The notes under the pieces are model-generated. The model was not told where the DNA came from and ran no database searches. It worked only from the letters and a program-made list of their open reading frames with translations. Below are positions 46,637 through 58,172 of a stretch of DNA of 64,000 nucleotides, piece after piece. Made by a program: the position numbers and the translations under genes. The DNA lies in assembly GCA_964030785.1 (NCBI GenBank), contig OZ034967.1, positions 68,315,913 to 68,379,912 of the forward strand, read 5' to 3'. Positions within the stretch are counted from its first letter, which is position 1; every line of letters starts with the position of its first letter. The DNA is from Siderastrea siderea (lineage: Eukaryota; Cnidaria; Anthozoa; Scleractinia; Rhizangiidae).

Positions 46637-46892
46637 TACATGAAATTTACCATTTTACCACCCTTTTTTCTTTATTATCACACACCGTGCTTTCGACATT
46701 GCTGATCATAGCAGTATGCAGGACGCGTGTCATAACGAACTCGGTGAATATGACCTCGTTCGCCACGAGTCGCCCAGTAGCTCAGTGGTTAGCGCCGACC
46801 GGTGTACAGGAGGTCATGGGTTCGATTCCCGTTGAGGACTCAGATTTTTTTCTTTTTCCCACGCTCGTGACAACTGAATATCCCATCTTTTC
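46637..46892 (+). mobile_element. tRNA-derived SINE (same family as 8829-9157)
   Basis: A-box-like AGTAGCTCAGTGGTTAGC (46775-46792) and B-box-like GGGTTCGATTCCC (46818-46830) on the + strand. The body on both sides is very similar to the reverse complement of the 8.8-kb copy: CACACCGTGCTTTCGACATT before the tRNA-like part and CACGCTCGTGACAACTGAAT after it. I could not fix a target duplication. It sits at the left edge of block B. Confidence 0.7.
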
Positions 46893-46904
46893 AATGAAAA
46901 AACT

Positions 46905-48471
46905 GTTGACAGCAGCTACTTAAATTTCAGACTTTCGTACTTTGACTTCAGTTGCACATAAAACACTATTTAATTTCCTAATTACAAAATTTTGACAACG
47001 ACAGGCTGAAAGCCTTCAAGTAGTTTCATTTTCCTTGATGGATATCACCAAGATGAGAGGTTATAATAATTTCCTAATAATAATAAAGTTCAGACGCGCT
47101 TACATAGATTAAATAACATGAAAAATAAGAACAACACTTTTCAAAATACTGCGAGTTTCTCTCTCAGAGACCTAACATGTCTTAACGTGAGTAAATGTCA
47201 TGAGAAGATAGTTCCTGTTCATTGTGGTAAGATACAAAGGCGATAAATTGTAAATATAATTGTCTCACGATGAAGATGGTCATCTCTATCTACATCTTGA
47301 GTGTTTTCATCGTGAGACAAAAGAAACTTCACTCACTGTCAAGGAAACAAATATCAACCTTCACTAGACTCGTGAGAACAGACTTTATATTAAGCGTATG
47401 CAGGGATTGGTGGAAATCATTATCAGTGTTTGGGTGAAGAAAATGAGGCTAGAATTTTTACTTCAGGGGTCTATTACAAAGGGAAGTCACAGGGAATATG
47501 TGAAAAACTCCGTTTCGATGAACTTTCATGTTATAGACGTGATTCAAGTATCTCGTTGATCATTGACAGTCTTAGTACGACGATGGTTTGCTTATAATAA
47601 ACTTCCACATTCTAGCGATAAAAGTCACAATGTGTCGTCTTGTTTACTTTTTGTTTTGAATGTCAGTATAAGGGATCGTGAGAAGCGGCCGAAATGATCC
47701 CAGTCTCATTGCGAAAAATCAATTAGCGGTATATGAAATAATATATCAAAGGCAAGATGTGAGGAAAAAGAATGTTATGGCACTTTATTTTTTGGCTGAA
47801 TTATCATGCGCTTTTAAAATTCCCGCACTAAAGCACCGTAATATCTTTAACTTTTTCGCGCTTTCGAATAAAACGTTTGAATTTCTAATTTTTAGTTATC
47901 GCTTTTGGGTGTTTTTGCATCGTGTCGGGTTTCTGAATGAGTTTCTTTTAATTTCTGAACTTTAAAGCGTTCAAGTGAGGCATTGCTTAGTGAAAGAAAC
48001 TCAAACTGAGGTATTCACAAAAAAGGATATTAAATTTAATTTAATTTGGACTTGTCCAAAAGGTTGGTGAAAGAGGAGGAAATGTTAAGATGAAGAATTT
48101 GAAGCGGCTAAAAGTTAATTTTCTCAAAATGCGCAGGCATAATCTTTCCCTTTATATTTATTAATTTTTTTTCTAGATGTACCTTCAAGTAAGTGAGCTT
48201 TTAACTACTTCATGACGGGACGGTGCCATTGTTTTCCAAGCCATTAGCTGGTCAATAATTCAATAACTAAATAAGACGGTAATTATCTTTTAATGAATGC
48301 ATATGATAAGGGTACTTATGAAGAGCGCGTACGCACAAGAGTTTTACCGACGTTTATTAATTAATGAGAACGGAGAGTCACCTGTTATAGCTTGGTTGTT
48401 TCTTTCGGGCATCAGCTATAACTTTACCGAATTTATTGGCATGGCAAGGCGAGAACATGCCCTTTTCTAAG
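46905..48471 (+). other. GPCR block B upstream homology region and 5'UTR exon
   Basis: Similar along its length to 11491-12680 plus 17715-18563 (block A) and to 53858-55387 (block C). It ends at the conserved donor TTTTCTAAG|GTAGG at 48472. It lacks the LINE, SINE-like segment and tandem duplication seen in block A. The frames inside are not conserved between blocks, so none is called. Confidence 0.6.
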
Positions 48472-49198
48472 GTAGGAAGGTGTTCAAGTTAAGCTTTTCA
48501 AGTGAACAAATCACCCTGTGTCTTTTTGCCAACGGACATAAACTGATGGATTTTTTTGTAATTCAACTACGTTTTTCCTTTTCTTACAGCAATGGCTTAA
48601 GTATGAACGGTTCCATTTGTGGTCTACCTCTCTGGTACCAATTCCAAGCAACGAAACTGCTTCCTTCGTGATAGACGTCGTTTTGAGCGTCGTCAACGTA
48701 CCACTCTGGCTTTTGCTTTCCTTGCAAACGTTTCTGTTATTATTGCTGTTATCAAAACACCTTCTCTGCAAAGACCGTGCAATATTCTTATGTGTAGTTT
48801 AGCCACTACAGATTGCTTGACCGGTTTGGTAGCTCAGCCGCTGTTTGTTGCATGGCGTTTGATGATTCACTGCATCTACGAATCCTGTGACCATCAGGTT
48901 GAACTGTTCAAAGCATTTGGGGTGAGTCTTATTGTTTTTACAGGATAGTCGTTCTCCAGTCTCATTATCGTCAGCTTTAATCGCCATTACGCTCTCTCCA
49001 AGCCTTTGGAATACCGCGCAAAGTTAAAAAGAAAGGTACTTATTTTCATGTAGAAATATTTGGTACTAGCATTGAAAATTGCTATTAATATTAAGTAATC
49101 GTCCAAGTTGAGTGACTTTCGCAAGAAGTTGAGGATATTTGATTTTATATAAACTTAAATGCCAGCTACAAATGTAATTACTGTTTATCTCAGGGGTT

Positions 49199-49200
49199 TG

Positions 49201-49254
<54 letters not shown>

Positions 49255-49255
49255 T
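49199..49255. repeat. (ATT)n microsatellite
   Basis: Uninterrupted ATT run of about 18 units in the copy B intron. Confidence 0.9.
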
Positions 49256-49477
49256 AATTTTAAAATTTTACATTCCTAGAAGCATTGTTAGAAGCATTGT
49301 AATTTTTGTGTTTTAATGTTATTGACTGTCATGCGTTTCATACATGAGCCTCTGCCTCAGATACACAGGGCAACCTTATTCCACGCATTGACATCAATTA
49401 ATTGATTGATCGATTATGAATAAGAAAGTACCTTGGCATCAAGTGTATTTTCAAGATCTTCTGGTATAGACACAGTA

Positions 49478-49553
49478 TGACTTAGAAAGTCAAGAACTTA
49501 GAAAGTCAAGTCAACTTAGAAAGTCAAACTCGATGACTTAGAAAGTCAAGAAC
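49478..49553. repeat. Tandem repeat, ACTTAGAAAGTCAA units
   Basis: Four copies of ACTTAGAAAGTCAA separated by short variable spacers within 75 bp. Confidence 0.85.
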
Positions 49554-50836
49554 TTCCACCGTTTGCAAAAATAACACATGTTTCCAGGGTAGACGTTATC
49601 TCGGTAAAAAAGGGCCACCGATTAAGAGCTACTGTGAAGTCCTAGATTTTCCTGTTCACTCCTTCCTTCCACTCCTTGGTTACTCGTTGGTCTCCCAATG
49701 TAAGCAAGTTCTCAGATCTCCCAATGTAAGCAAGCCGTAAGAATTCTACAAGTGGGTGTAACAAGTGCTGTTTTGTCTACTATCGGGACCCACACATCAG
49801 CTCTTCAAGAGTCAAACAGGAGTCAATCAAAAAGGGTCACGCAAATCATATTATAAGCAAGTGTCAATGAACTGTAACTGTCAATAAACGGGCTATTGTA
49901 TACATATTGTAATAGTGGGGACAAATTTATTTCCTCAGCGGTTTTCATGAATTGGGTTCAACGTAGACATTAATGATTCTCTAAATATTTTGGAAAACTG
50001 CAGGGAAAATGATTACGAACCAGTTCCTTTAAGTTATCTACAGAGCTTGCCGACAGCGCGTAATGCCTTAAAACCTAATTTTGAAAATACGGTCGGCGGG
50101 TAACCTGCCTTGATCACGTTATTGTAAAATTTGGGGTGGGGTAGTGTCGCTGTTTCATCTCTACAGTTTTCTGCTGGTTTCCACGTAACGTCATCAATTA
50201 ATTCTAAAATCATAAATCCCGAGGTCCTCTGATGATACATCCCCACCAGGTTGAACATGACGTAAAAAATATATCTTTTTACAAAGTTTTCCGCCTTCGT
50301 TTTAAAATACAGCGTCTTGAATTTCTGACTTTTCACCCTAAGTGACACCACTATAGCTTCCGTAACAAAGCTTTCTCTAATGCAAAAAAAGGAATCTCCT
50401 TGTGATTTTCAGCAGTTTGGACAATTAAAGCTGCAAGATGCAGTTTCTAGGCAGAATCTGTCTGCCACATTTAGGCGGGAAAAGAAACCAGCCATCGACA
50501 TGTTCATAGTGATCGCTGTCCTAATGCTTTACCTGGCTCCTGCAATAGCTGCTGACATTTTTAGAAAGCTTTTTGGTCACCAATATGGATATTTTCATTT
50601 CTGGTTGACAACTCTTATTTTTATTAAGTCATCCATAATTTCTGTTATTTATTTGGCCCGGAATAACAAGATTAGAAATGCAGTAAAAGGCACTATGTGC
50701 TTTTGATTACGTGCTGATACAGGTTTCCTACCCCTCCCCCCCTCCTTTTTGGATAAGCAAGATTTTGCCTTTAGCTAAAGTTCAGAATTTTAAAAGGTTC
50801 CTTGGCGAGAAGGATAAGCTTCTTTAAGTCTTGTCG

Positions 50837-50936
50837 ACAACTCTCCTTTTTATTTATTCTTGCATTACTTCTTATTGTATTTTTTTTGCAGAATAGCGAC
50901 TTTAGAAACGCAGTAAGAGCCGCGATAGGCTTTTGA
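50837..50936 (+). pseudogene. Fourth GPCR relic: TM7/C-tail fragment
   Basis: ACAACTCTCCTTTTTATTTA resembles the TTLLF start of TM7. After a frame change the sequence reads NSDFRNAVRAAIGF followed by TGA, clearly parallel to the C-tail NSEIRNVVKGVMCF of copy A. It lies 130 bp downstream of copy B's stop, so it is either a partial tandem duplication of the 3' end or the tail of an otherwise deleted extra copy. Confidence 0.65.
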
Positions 50937-50984
50937 TCAGTTGAGGATATAATGGATACTTTTCTAACAAACTTGATTTGATTC

Positions 50985-51455
50985 TGTATATTGTTAGCTA
51001 GAGACTGTAATTGTATGTTCCTGCCTAGGAGGTTTTATCCAAAGAAGTACTTTAGTCATTATTTAGGTCGTGGGCTGACGATCGATGGTGATTGTCTTCG
51101 TATCCTGCGAGTTAGGACTGAAGCCGCCAAGAGAGCTTTCTTTTACAATGGAGCCTTAATTTATAATAAATTTTTAAACGAGATCCTTCTTATGTCGACG
51201 TTGTAATTGTCATTTGCTTATTCGTATAGTTTTATTCTTATTAATTTTAAGAGGTTATAGAATTTAGTGCTTTTTATGTCTTATGTCTTTTATCAATTAG
51301 GTTAAGTTTGTTTTGTAATAATTTGAGGATGTTATTATACCCCTTTTTGTATTGTAAATAATTTATTTTTCAGGTCTCCTATTGATAACGGAGTCTGCCT
51401 TGACTCTGACGGGATTTCCCTGAATAAATAAAGGTGTTTTGTTTAGTTTAGTTCT
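50985..51455 (+). pseudogene. LINE 3'-end fragment
   Basis: A 65-codon frame reads NYLG-like HYLGRGLTIDGDCLRI, then LRVRTEAAKRAFFYNGALIYN, the pattern of the extreme C-terminus of many non-LTR ORF2 proteins (R.T..A...F...GA..+N). It is followed by an AT-rich 3'UTR ending in GAATAAATAAAGG at about 51423. Comparison with the 3' flanks of blocks A and C shows it as inserted DNA in block B. 5'-truncated. Confidence 0.45.
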
Positions 51456-52272
51456 CACTTTCAGATGTATTGGGGGTTTTACGTTCTGCTCCTAGTTGAT
51501 TAGATGATGGAGTATATTTTTGCTGGGCTTTCCCCGTCATTCTTTTAAACAAAACATCTTTAAGGGCTGATCTCGTTTTCTGCTTTTCTTTTCCATACCA
51601 AGGCGACAGTGATCAAGAGGAGTGAACTGAAGACAGGTCTTGTTAGGCTGTTGGTTTGGGGTCCTTCTTTGCATGTATTGTCCTTATCCATTTTGCTGGC
51701 TATTATAATTTTTTTCATTTGTTTTCTTTGAGCGAGTTTTCCCTCTATGGCTAGTATAAATGGTGATCCACTTTTACTGCAAGATCAGCACGGTTATTTG
51801 GTTAGTTTTTTTTTTCAGCAGTTATCGATTAATCAGCACTTTGACCACTCGTGTTAGTTGGTTTAGAGATGTTTTGAAATGGGACTGAAAAAAAAATTTT
51901 CCGCCACCCAATAACTAATGAGTAAGTTTTGCTGCACTAAATACCTGGATCAGTTTCAGTCAACGAATACTTTAGCTTAAAAAGAACTATTTTAATTTGA
52001 AAACCCCTGCTGCATTCAGTGCAAAAAGAGATCTGAACAACTAGCCGTAGAATTCTGAAAAGACAACGTTGTTAGTACCCGAATCTGTCGCATAGTTCGG
52101 CTGATACGTTAAAATGAATATTATTAGATAAAGATAACAATAATAACATATTAAAGATAATGAAATAATAACGACGACATACTTAAATTTAACAGGGGCT
52201 TCATCATTATTATAGAATTTCTGTACCTCAGCGCTCTAATATTTTGAGGTATTTCATTTAACAGGGTACAAT
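51456..52272. other. GPCR block B 3' flank; no gene
   Basis: 51450-51800 resembles 58330-58640 downstream of copy C (TTTCAGATGTATTGG against TTTTAGATGTATGG, and ATGGCTAGTATAAATGG against CTGGCTAGTATTTACGG). 51860-52110 resembles 45120-45430. No coding signal. Confidence 0.5.
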
Positions 52273-52983
52273 TAAAGGACAAGGCCACTCCAGAAAAGGT
52301 GTATTTTTTGAAATCGCCAATAAAAAGGTACTACTAAGTTGAGTTACTGACCGTGGTTTTAGCTTCTAAAGTGCATCCGAACCCACGGAAATTCTTCTCC
52401 AAAGAGGGCCAAATTATAAGGCTCCATTTGAGCCTATTGTTTTAATTTAGTTTTTAATTATAAAAGCGATTTACACGCGTTAAAATAATTTCTATTCAAA
52501 AATTAAATATGATTATGATTGCCTAGTGCCAGGAAGAGTATAGGTACCTTCCATCTTGTTTTCCCATTTCAGAAAAAATACACTCTTTTGGAGTTAACAT
52601 TACTTCATATCTTTGGTGAGAACATCAGAATGACCACGATGTGCTATTCAACCGCTCGTTCATTACATTATCTTCACTACTATCACCATCAGTGACATCG
52701 CGGTCAAGCGCAGCCATCTCCTCAGATATAAACATAAACAGGGCAAACTCCGAGAGGAGCCCCCGCGTTGGACGGAATGACTTCACGGACAAGCGGCCAG
52801 GCTGCTAAGTACGATTCAAAATGGCGGCCTGCGATGTTGAATTTTGTCCTTCTTTGGAGAGGAATTTCAGTGGGATCAGATGCAATTTAGACGCTAAAAC
52901 CACGGACAGTAACTCATCTTAGTGTTATCTTTTCATTGGCAATTAAATAAAAAAAAAACATTTCTGGAATGACGTTCTCCTTT
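52273..52983. mobile_element. 0.7-kb element with ~130-bp terminal inverted repeats
   Basis: The left arm (AAAGGACAAGGCCACTCCAG, TCGCCAAT, TGAGTTACTG, CCGTGGTTTTAGC, TCTCCAAAG) is mirrored with few mismatches by the right arm (CTTTGGAGAGG, GCTAAAACCACGG, CAGTAACTCA, ATTGGCAAT, CTGGAATGACG). The centre, read on the - strand, holds a small frame starting MAALDRDVTDGDSSEDNVMN and ending after 30 codons, which looks like the first coding exon of a transposon protein left after internal deletion. Target duplication is uncertain (TTA or TTAA). Confidence 0.75.
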
Positions 52984-53857
52984 ACCTGGATAGGTGCCAA
53001 CCGCTAAATAGTACGAAATTGTTGTTTGTAGAACAGGTAAAGCGTGCAATTAACCAGTGAAAATAGCTAATAGTAAAGTTCGTGAATTGCCTGCAAAAGT
53101 TTTTCAGTAATGTTTGAGTACAATCCTTTGGCTCCAGATCCTTTTGGAAATGCAGATGAATCATTTTTCAAATCTGCCAAACCAACCTCTTTGTTGAAAA
53201 TTCCTCAGCTGTTAAGTAGAGCCTGGAAGAAATACTAGTATTTTAAGGAAGAAGAAGGTCAGCTTAGTAAAGAAACATCATTTGATTTACAATTGGCTAA
53301 TTTCTTTTCTTGACAAGGGCCATGCAAAGTTAGTAAATTTTAGACATTTTTGAAGCCAAAATTGACACAATTGCTCTCAGGGGGTTCAAACCATAACTAT
53401 CTTTCATGTGTCCACATCAGTTCTTGAAGACAAAATGAAATCGATTAGATCACTTGCTCATAACTAGAATTCAGAAGGCAAAGTTTCGTAGATTTGTTTC
53501 TGATCATTTTCAAACTGTGTTTGAGCCTTTCGTGGACTAGCTCTTAAATCCTTTATTGATTGCTAACGTTTCAAATGTTATTGTAATCATTAAAAGCCAT
53601 AATTAACTGCTATCTTAATTATTTTAAAGGAACATTGACCACCCTTTAAAATATTTCACTCAAACGATTACGTAAAATACTCATTTATAAGTAAACTTGA
53701 CTGCATAGATACTATTTAAATTTCTGACATATTTCATGTCACTGAAAAGGAATAAAGGATAAAAACGAGTTTATCGTGATTTCTGATTTTCGTGGTTTTC
53801 TGACTCTCTCTACAAGAGAGAAAGTAATACAAAATAAAACAAAGTAACAGTTGACAG
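52984..53857. other. No gene recognised
   Basis: Short AT-rich frames without domains; no repeat structure noted. Confidence 0.5.
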
Positions 53858-55387
53858 CTGCGACCTAAATTTGACATTTCTGTATTTTGATTTCAGTTGC
53901 ACATTAAAAAGTTACTTAATTTCCCAATTGCAATATTAAAAAGCAACGAGTGAGTGAAGGCTTTCAAGCAATATTCATTTTAGTTTAAGAAATCAGGAAC
54001 ATTTGAGTTCATAATGCTTTCCGAAGCGCTTATATGGTTTCAATAATGTGAAAAAATAAGAACACCACTTTTTTTTTAATACACCACGTTTAACTCCCTC
54101 AGAGGGAAGGAGTAAACGTCATAAAAAGATGGTTACTGACCATTGTGGTAAGATACATTGATGACAAATTGTAACAACCTTCGATCTACAACTTGAGTAC
54201 TTCATCTTGAGACAAAAGATGCTTGAGTCCACTTCACTGTTACGAAAACAAATATCAATATTCACTAGATTTGTAACTGACAGACTTGAATATCTTGTGT
54301 ATCCAAGGGGTGGCAGAAAGGGTTATAAATGTTTAAGTGAGGAAACTGAAATTAAATTTTTACTTTGGTCGATTGCAAAGAGAAGTCACAGAAAATGCGA
54401 GCAAAACTCCGTTTTTATATATTTCATTTAAAAGACGAGATTTAGATTATTGACTGTCTTGGTATGACGGTGAGCCCTTGCTTATAAACTTTCGCATGCT
54501 AGCGATACAAGAGTCAATGTGTTGTTTTGTCGACGTACTATTTTGAACGAAAGCTGAATGTACATGAGATCGTCAGAAGCGGCCGAAATGTTCCTAGTCC
54601 CATTCTTAAATATTAGTTTGCGATATGAGAAACAATGGCGAGACACGAGGAAAAATGGTGTGATGGTACTAAATATGTTTTTTGGGGTTAATATTATAAT
54701 TCCTGTATTATTTCACCGTAATTGCTCAACCTTTCTACAATTTGGATTTGAGTGTCATTGGGTCGTGACGGGAATATGATTTAGCTTTGTCTTAATTTTC
54801 TGAAATTAAAAGGAGTTCAAGCGTGATAATGAGTTGACCATTTCCGCCGAATGCATAACACTTAGCTAAACGAAACTCAAACTACTGAGGTATTCACAAA
54901 AAGTATTTTTCATAAAAGTCAGAGAATTGTAGTAATTTAACATTGATTTGTAAAAAGGTTCATGAAGTAGAAGCAAATGCTTAGATGAAGAATACGAATG
55001 GACTAAAAGTTAATTTTCTCAAAATGCGCTTTCCTTTTATTTGTATTCGTTTACTTTCTAGATGCTACTCCAAGTTAAGAGTTCTTAGCTACTTCATGAA
55101 GGGACACTGCCTTTGTTTTCAAACCATTAGCTAGTCAATAATTCAACAAGTAAATTACACGGCATTTATCTTTTGATGAATGCTTGTGATAAGGGTACTT
55201 AATCAGTGCGTATGGGTAGAGGTTTATGGAAACTTATGAGAATAAGATCGAAAGTCACCTTGTGAAGGCTTGAGAGCTTCTTTCGGGCGTCTGCTATAAA
55301 TTCACCAAGTATTTTGGCACTGCAGAGATCGCACGCAAGCAGCTGAAAAGATTTCCTCAGCTTGATTCTGGAATAACATTTTTGAAG
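53858..55387 (+). other. GPCR block C upstream homology region and 5'UTR exon
   Basis: Similar to the corresponding parts of blocks A and B, ending at the conserved 5'UTR donor TTTGAAG|GTGAG (55388). As copy C is intact, this is the best candidate for a working promoter region in the cluster. I cannot identify a TATA box or initiator with confidence. Confidence 0.55.
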
Positions 55388-55481
55388 GTGAGAAGTTTGT
55401 ATTTCGAGTGAACCATACACTCTTGGTGTTTTTGTCAACGGACATAAACTAAATGTAATTCAACTTGGTTTTTCCTTACAG
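55388..55481 (+). other. Predicted 5'UTR intron of GPCR copy C (94 bp)
   Basis: GT at 55388-55389 and AG at 55480-55481 (GGTTTTTCCTTACAG). Donor and acceptor are at equivalent places in all three blocks, while the intervening sequence differs. The coding ATG follows 13 bases later. Confidence 0.6.
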
Positions 55482-55494
55482 CAATCGCTAAAGT

Positions 55495-58172
55495 ATGAAG
55501 AGCTCTTTCTGTGGTCTCCCTCTCTGGGTACCGATTCCAAGCAACGGCACTGCCTTCCTCGTGAATGACGTTGTTTTGAGCGTCGTAAACGTGCCTTTCT
55601 GCTTCTTGGCGTTTCTTGGAAACCTGGTTGTGATCATTGCTGTCACCAAAACACCTTCTCTGCAAAGACCGTGCAATATTCTTCTGTGCAGTCTAGCCAC
55701 TACGGATTGCTTGACCGGGTTGGTTGCTCAGCCGCTGTTTGTTGCATGGCGTTTGATGATTCACCGCATCCGCGAATCTTGTGACCATCAGACTGAGCTG
55801 CAAAGGGCGTTTGATGTCAGTCAAGCAGCTTTTGCGGGATGGTCGTTCGCCAATCTCACCATCATTAGCTTTGATCGCCATTTCGCTCTCTCTAAGCCTC
55901 TGGTATACCGCGCAAAGGTTACAAAGAAAGGTATAATTTACATCTAGAAAGTTCAGTACTGACATTAAAAAGAAGTTGCATATTATGAGTAAGAAAGTAC
56001 CTTGACGTCGACTGTATTTTTCAAGGTTTCAGATGTCGACATCATTTGAGCAAATTAAAGTTAATCGAGGGACTTGTTATCAACTGTGATTCGAACAAGC
56101 GAAAGTAAATCCCTTCGTCTCCAAAATATTATGGGTCAATTTTTTGACAAAGTTTAGACAGCGTTTAACAAAACCGCGGTCTAAACCAATTTCAAGATGG
56201 CCACCTTAACGTTTAAGGGCCGGTTTATTTTTAACTGTGCCAAGACATGAAGTACAGACCAGAACAACTTTTATCTGCTTAAAATGGCCCATTAATAACC
56301 CGAGATTTGGACGTCAAGTCACTGTCTTAAGCTGCGGTCTAAGGTAGACTTCGTTTAAATGCGGTAATCGGTCCTACGGCGGCTAGTCGTAGTCGCGGTA
56401 ACAATTGTCCGCCAATTGACAAGCTAACGACGTCCTACTGAAATCTGCCTATTCACCCTTATATGTGCTTATGGGTGAATTTGTGAAAAAACCTTCACAA
56501 ACTAAACCTCTTAGCTTCTACAATGTTTGTCGATACTGCGTAAGTCCCCTAAAAACCTATATTTGAAATTAAGGGCTTAGTTTCTACAGAAACTATGGTG
56601 CTGCGACAATGGAGAAGTGATTAGAAAACTTGGATATGGATTATGTGGATTTGGGTAAGGTAAATTGGTCACCGTTTCTAATGTTAGCCCTTCGTCAGGA
56701 AAAATCAAGAAATTGTGGGTTATGTGTGGTTTATATTAGATGATAGAGCTATGATATTGCTAGAGGCATGTTAAAGTGGAAAACAAGAGTAAATAAGTTC
56801 AATGAATTTAAGAGTGCCGATTTGAAAAATGATCAGGGAGATTGAAGCCAAGAGCAACTGCTTTTTGTGCGTCCGTATCATTTCTTTCGACTTTTCGCAG
56901 TTGTTTGCAGAAACGGTCGCCTAGTCTCCTTGCCGTTTCACTGTTGATATATCTTTTTGTACAAAGTGCGCAGTGGAGGACTTTTATGTAATTAAGGTAA
57001 CATTTTTAAGAGGTGCACATGAAGCCGTCGGTGATATTTTAATAACCGATGGAGCTACAGTTAATTTAAGTTTGGTTCCGTTACAACTGTTTGAAAAGTT
57101 GATTTTTGATCTAACCCACGAAGAATTGGTGTAGCAAGGTCCCATTACTATCCATGGTGACGCCAGAGACCAGTTTGTACTTCTAACCGTAACCCACCGA
57201 CATTAACCTTAACCCACCGACAAATGAAGAAAATATAATACTATTACCACTCCAAAGAACATCTTGCTAACTTAAAATATAAGTATAAGCAAGAGATTAA
57301 ACAACAAACAGGGAAATAAACGTAATGTTTTGGTTGTCATTACAAGACCATTGTCAAACGCAAAGAGAGCTAGCTAGGAAGGTGTGTGCGTTATATTTTA
57401 AATAGCCATTACTTGTGGAATTTACCATTGACTGCTGCATGGACGTACCGAGAACACCTATACTCTACGAGGACGTAATGAGGTACGTCCAGTTTTAAAC
57501 TACTTATAAAGAAGCCTAAGGGACTGGTAACAGCTCAGGCAAAAACCAATTCGTGACTATTACATAACAACAAAACATACATCTTGTTCATTCGCTTGTG
57601 AGCCACCATTTCAGTTGAATGTATAGAAGACAAACTTTCTGCCTGCTGCCATAGAACAATTTCTCTCTGTTAGTATTAATACACTTGTTGCTTTTGTTAT
57701 CCTTTTCTTAACAGAGGCGGTACTGGCAGCTACCATAACTGGGTCAATCTGGCTGGTGGTGACTGTTTTGTTGCGCTTTATTTTACCCCAATTGATTCAG
57801 TTTTACTTGAGCACGGGTATTGGTGTGATTTTTGTCATTCTTCCAATTGTGAACCACGTTCGGATCTTCTTTGTTATTCGTCGTCACAACAACCGGGTGC
57901 AAGACTTAGTTTCCGGGCAGAATTTGTTTGCGATATTTAGACGGGAAAAGAAAGCAGCAATCGACATGTTCATCGTGATCGCTGTCCTGGTGCTTTGCCT
58001 GGTTCCTGCAGTAGCTTCCAGTATTTTTAAAGATGCACTTGATGAGCATTATGGGGTAGTTTACGTCTGGACGACAACTCTTCTTTTAATCAATTCATCT
58101 ATGAATCCGATCATTTATTTGGCCAGAAGTAGCGAGATTAGAGATTCAGTGAAAGGCCTTATGTGCTTTTGA
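55495..58172 (+). CDS. Intact class A (rhodopsin-like) GPCR, two coding exons, 297 aa
   Basis: CDS is 55495-55930 joined to 57715-58172 (436 + 458 = 894 nt, in frame, phase-1 intron). The ATG is the first after the predicted 5'UTR acceptor. The N-terminus is about 27 aa with an N17-G-T glycosylation sequon. TM1 is about 28-51 (GN at 42-43). TM2 has LATTD (Asp71). TM3 is preceded by Cys96 and ends in DRH (127-129, replacing DRY). TM4 is about 149-168. The ECL2 is very short and has no Cys. TM5 is about 173-199, TM6 about 228-249 (VP but no CWxP) and TM7 has NPIIY (276-280). A short tail ends MCF (possible palmitoyl Cys296). The short Cys-less ECL2 recalls the melanocortin/lipid/cannabinoid receptor group; the ligand is unknown. 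It is expected to be a plasma-membrane G-protein-coupled receptor. Paralogues A and B are pseudogenes. Confidence 0.88.
55931..57714 (+). other. Intron of GPCR copy C
   Basis: Donor AAGAAAG|GTATAA at 55931 and acceptor TTTTCTTAACAG ending at 57714. The intron splits Glu146 in ICL2. Copy A has the same donor and acceptor context. No array or recognisable element is seen inside; short matches around GCGGTCTAA near 56195 and 56333 are not convincing as element ends. Confidence 0.8.

Larger units (their letters stand above)
49036..50379 (+). other. Remnant intron of GPCR copy B
   Basis: Contains the (ATT)n and ACTTAGAAAGTCAA repeats listed separately, and a duplicated TCTCCCAATGTAAGCAAG near 49692 and 49715. 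Its 3' end lacks the exon 2 start found in copies A and C, so the deletion removed the acceptor together with TM4-TM5 coding sequence. Confidence 0.6.
48590..50706 (+). pseudogene. Class A GPCR copy B, multiply disrupted
   Basis: Exon 1 follows the acceptor TTTTCTTACAG (48589). The first ATG reads straight into TAA. The second, at 48603, keeps CGLPLW before a 1-bp deletion (about 48632), and a second 1-bp deletion falls near 48715. TM2 (SLATTDCLTGL) and the QPLFVAWRLM block are clear, but TGG after TM3 has become TAG (48946-48948) and the DRH motif reads NRH. The donor is at 49036. Exon 2 retains only ICL3, TM6 and TM7 (FRREKKPAIDMFIVIAVLML to TGA at 50704-50706). TM4 and TM5 are deleted, and NPxxY is replaced by ISVIY. 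Several independent lesions show long decay. Confidence 0.85.

Noticed and set aside
46687..46923. 78-aa frame containing VAQWLAPTGVQEVMGSIPV
   Set aside because: Spurious translation of the second SINE copy.
49478..49553. CRISPR-like array of ACTTAGAAAGTCAA repeats
   Set aside because: Only four short units with irregular 3-10 bp spacers and no cas genes, in an animal intron.
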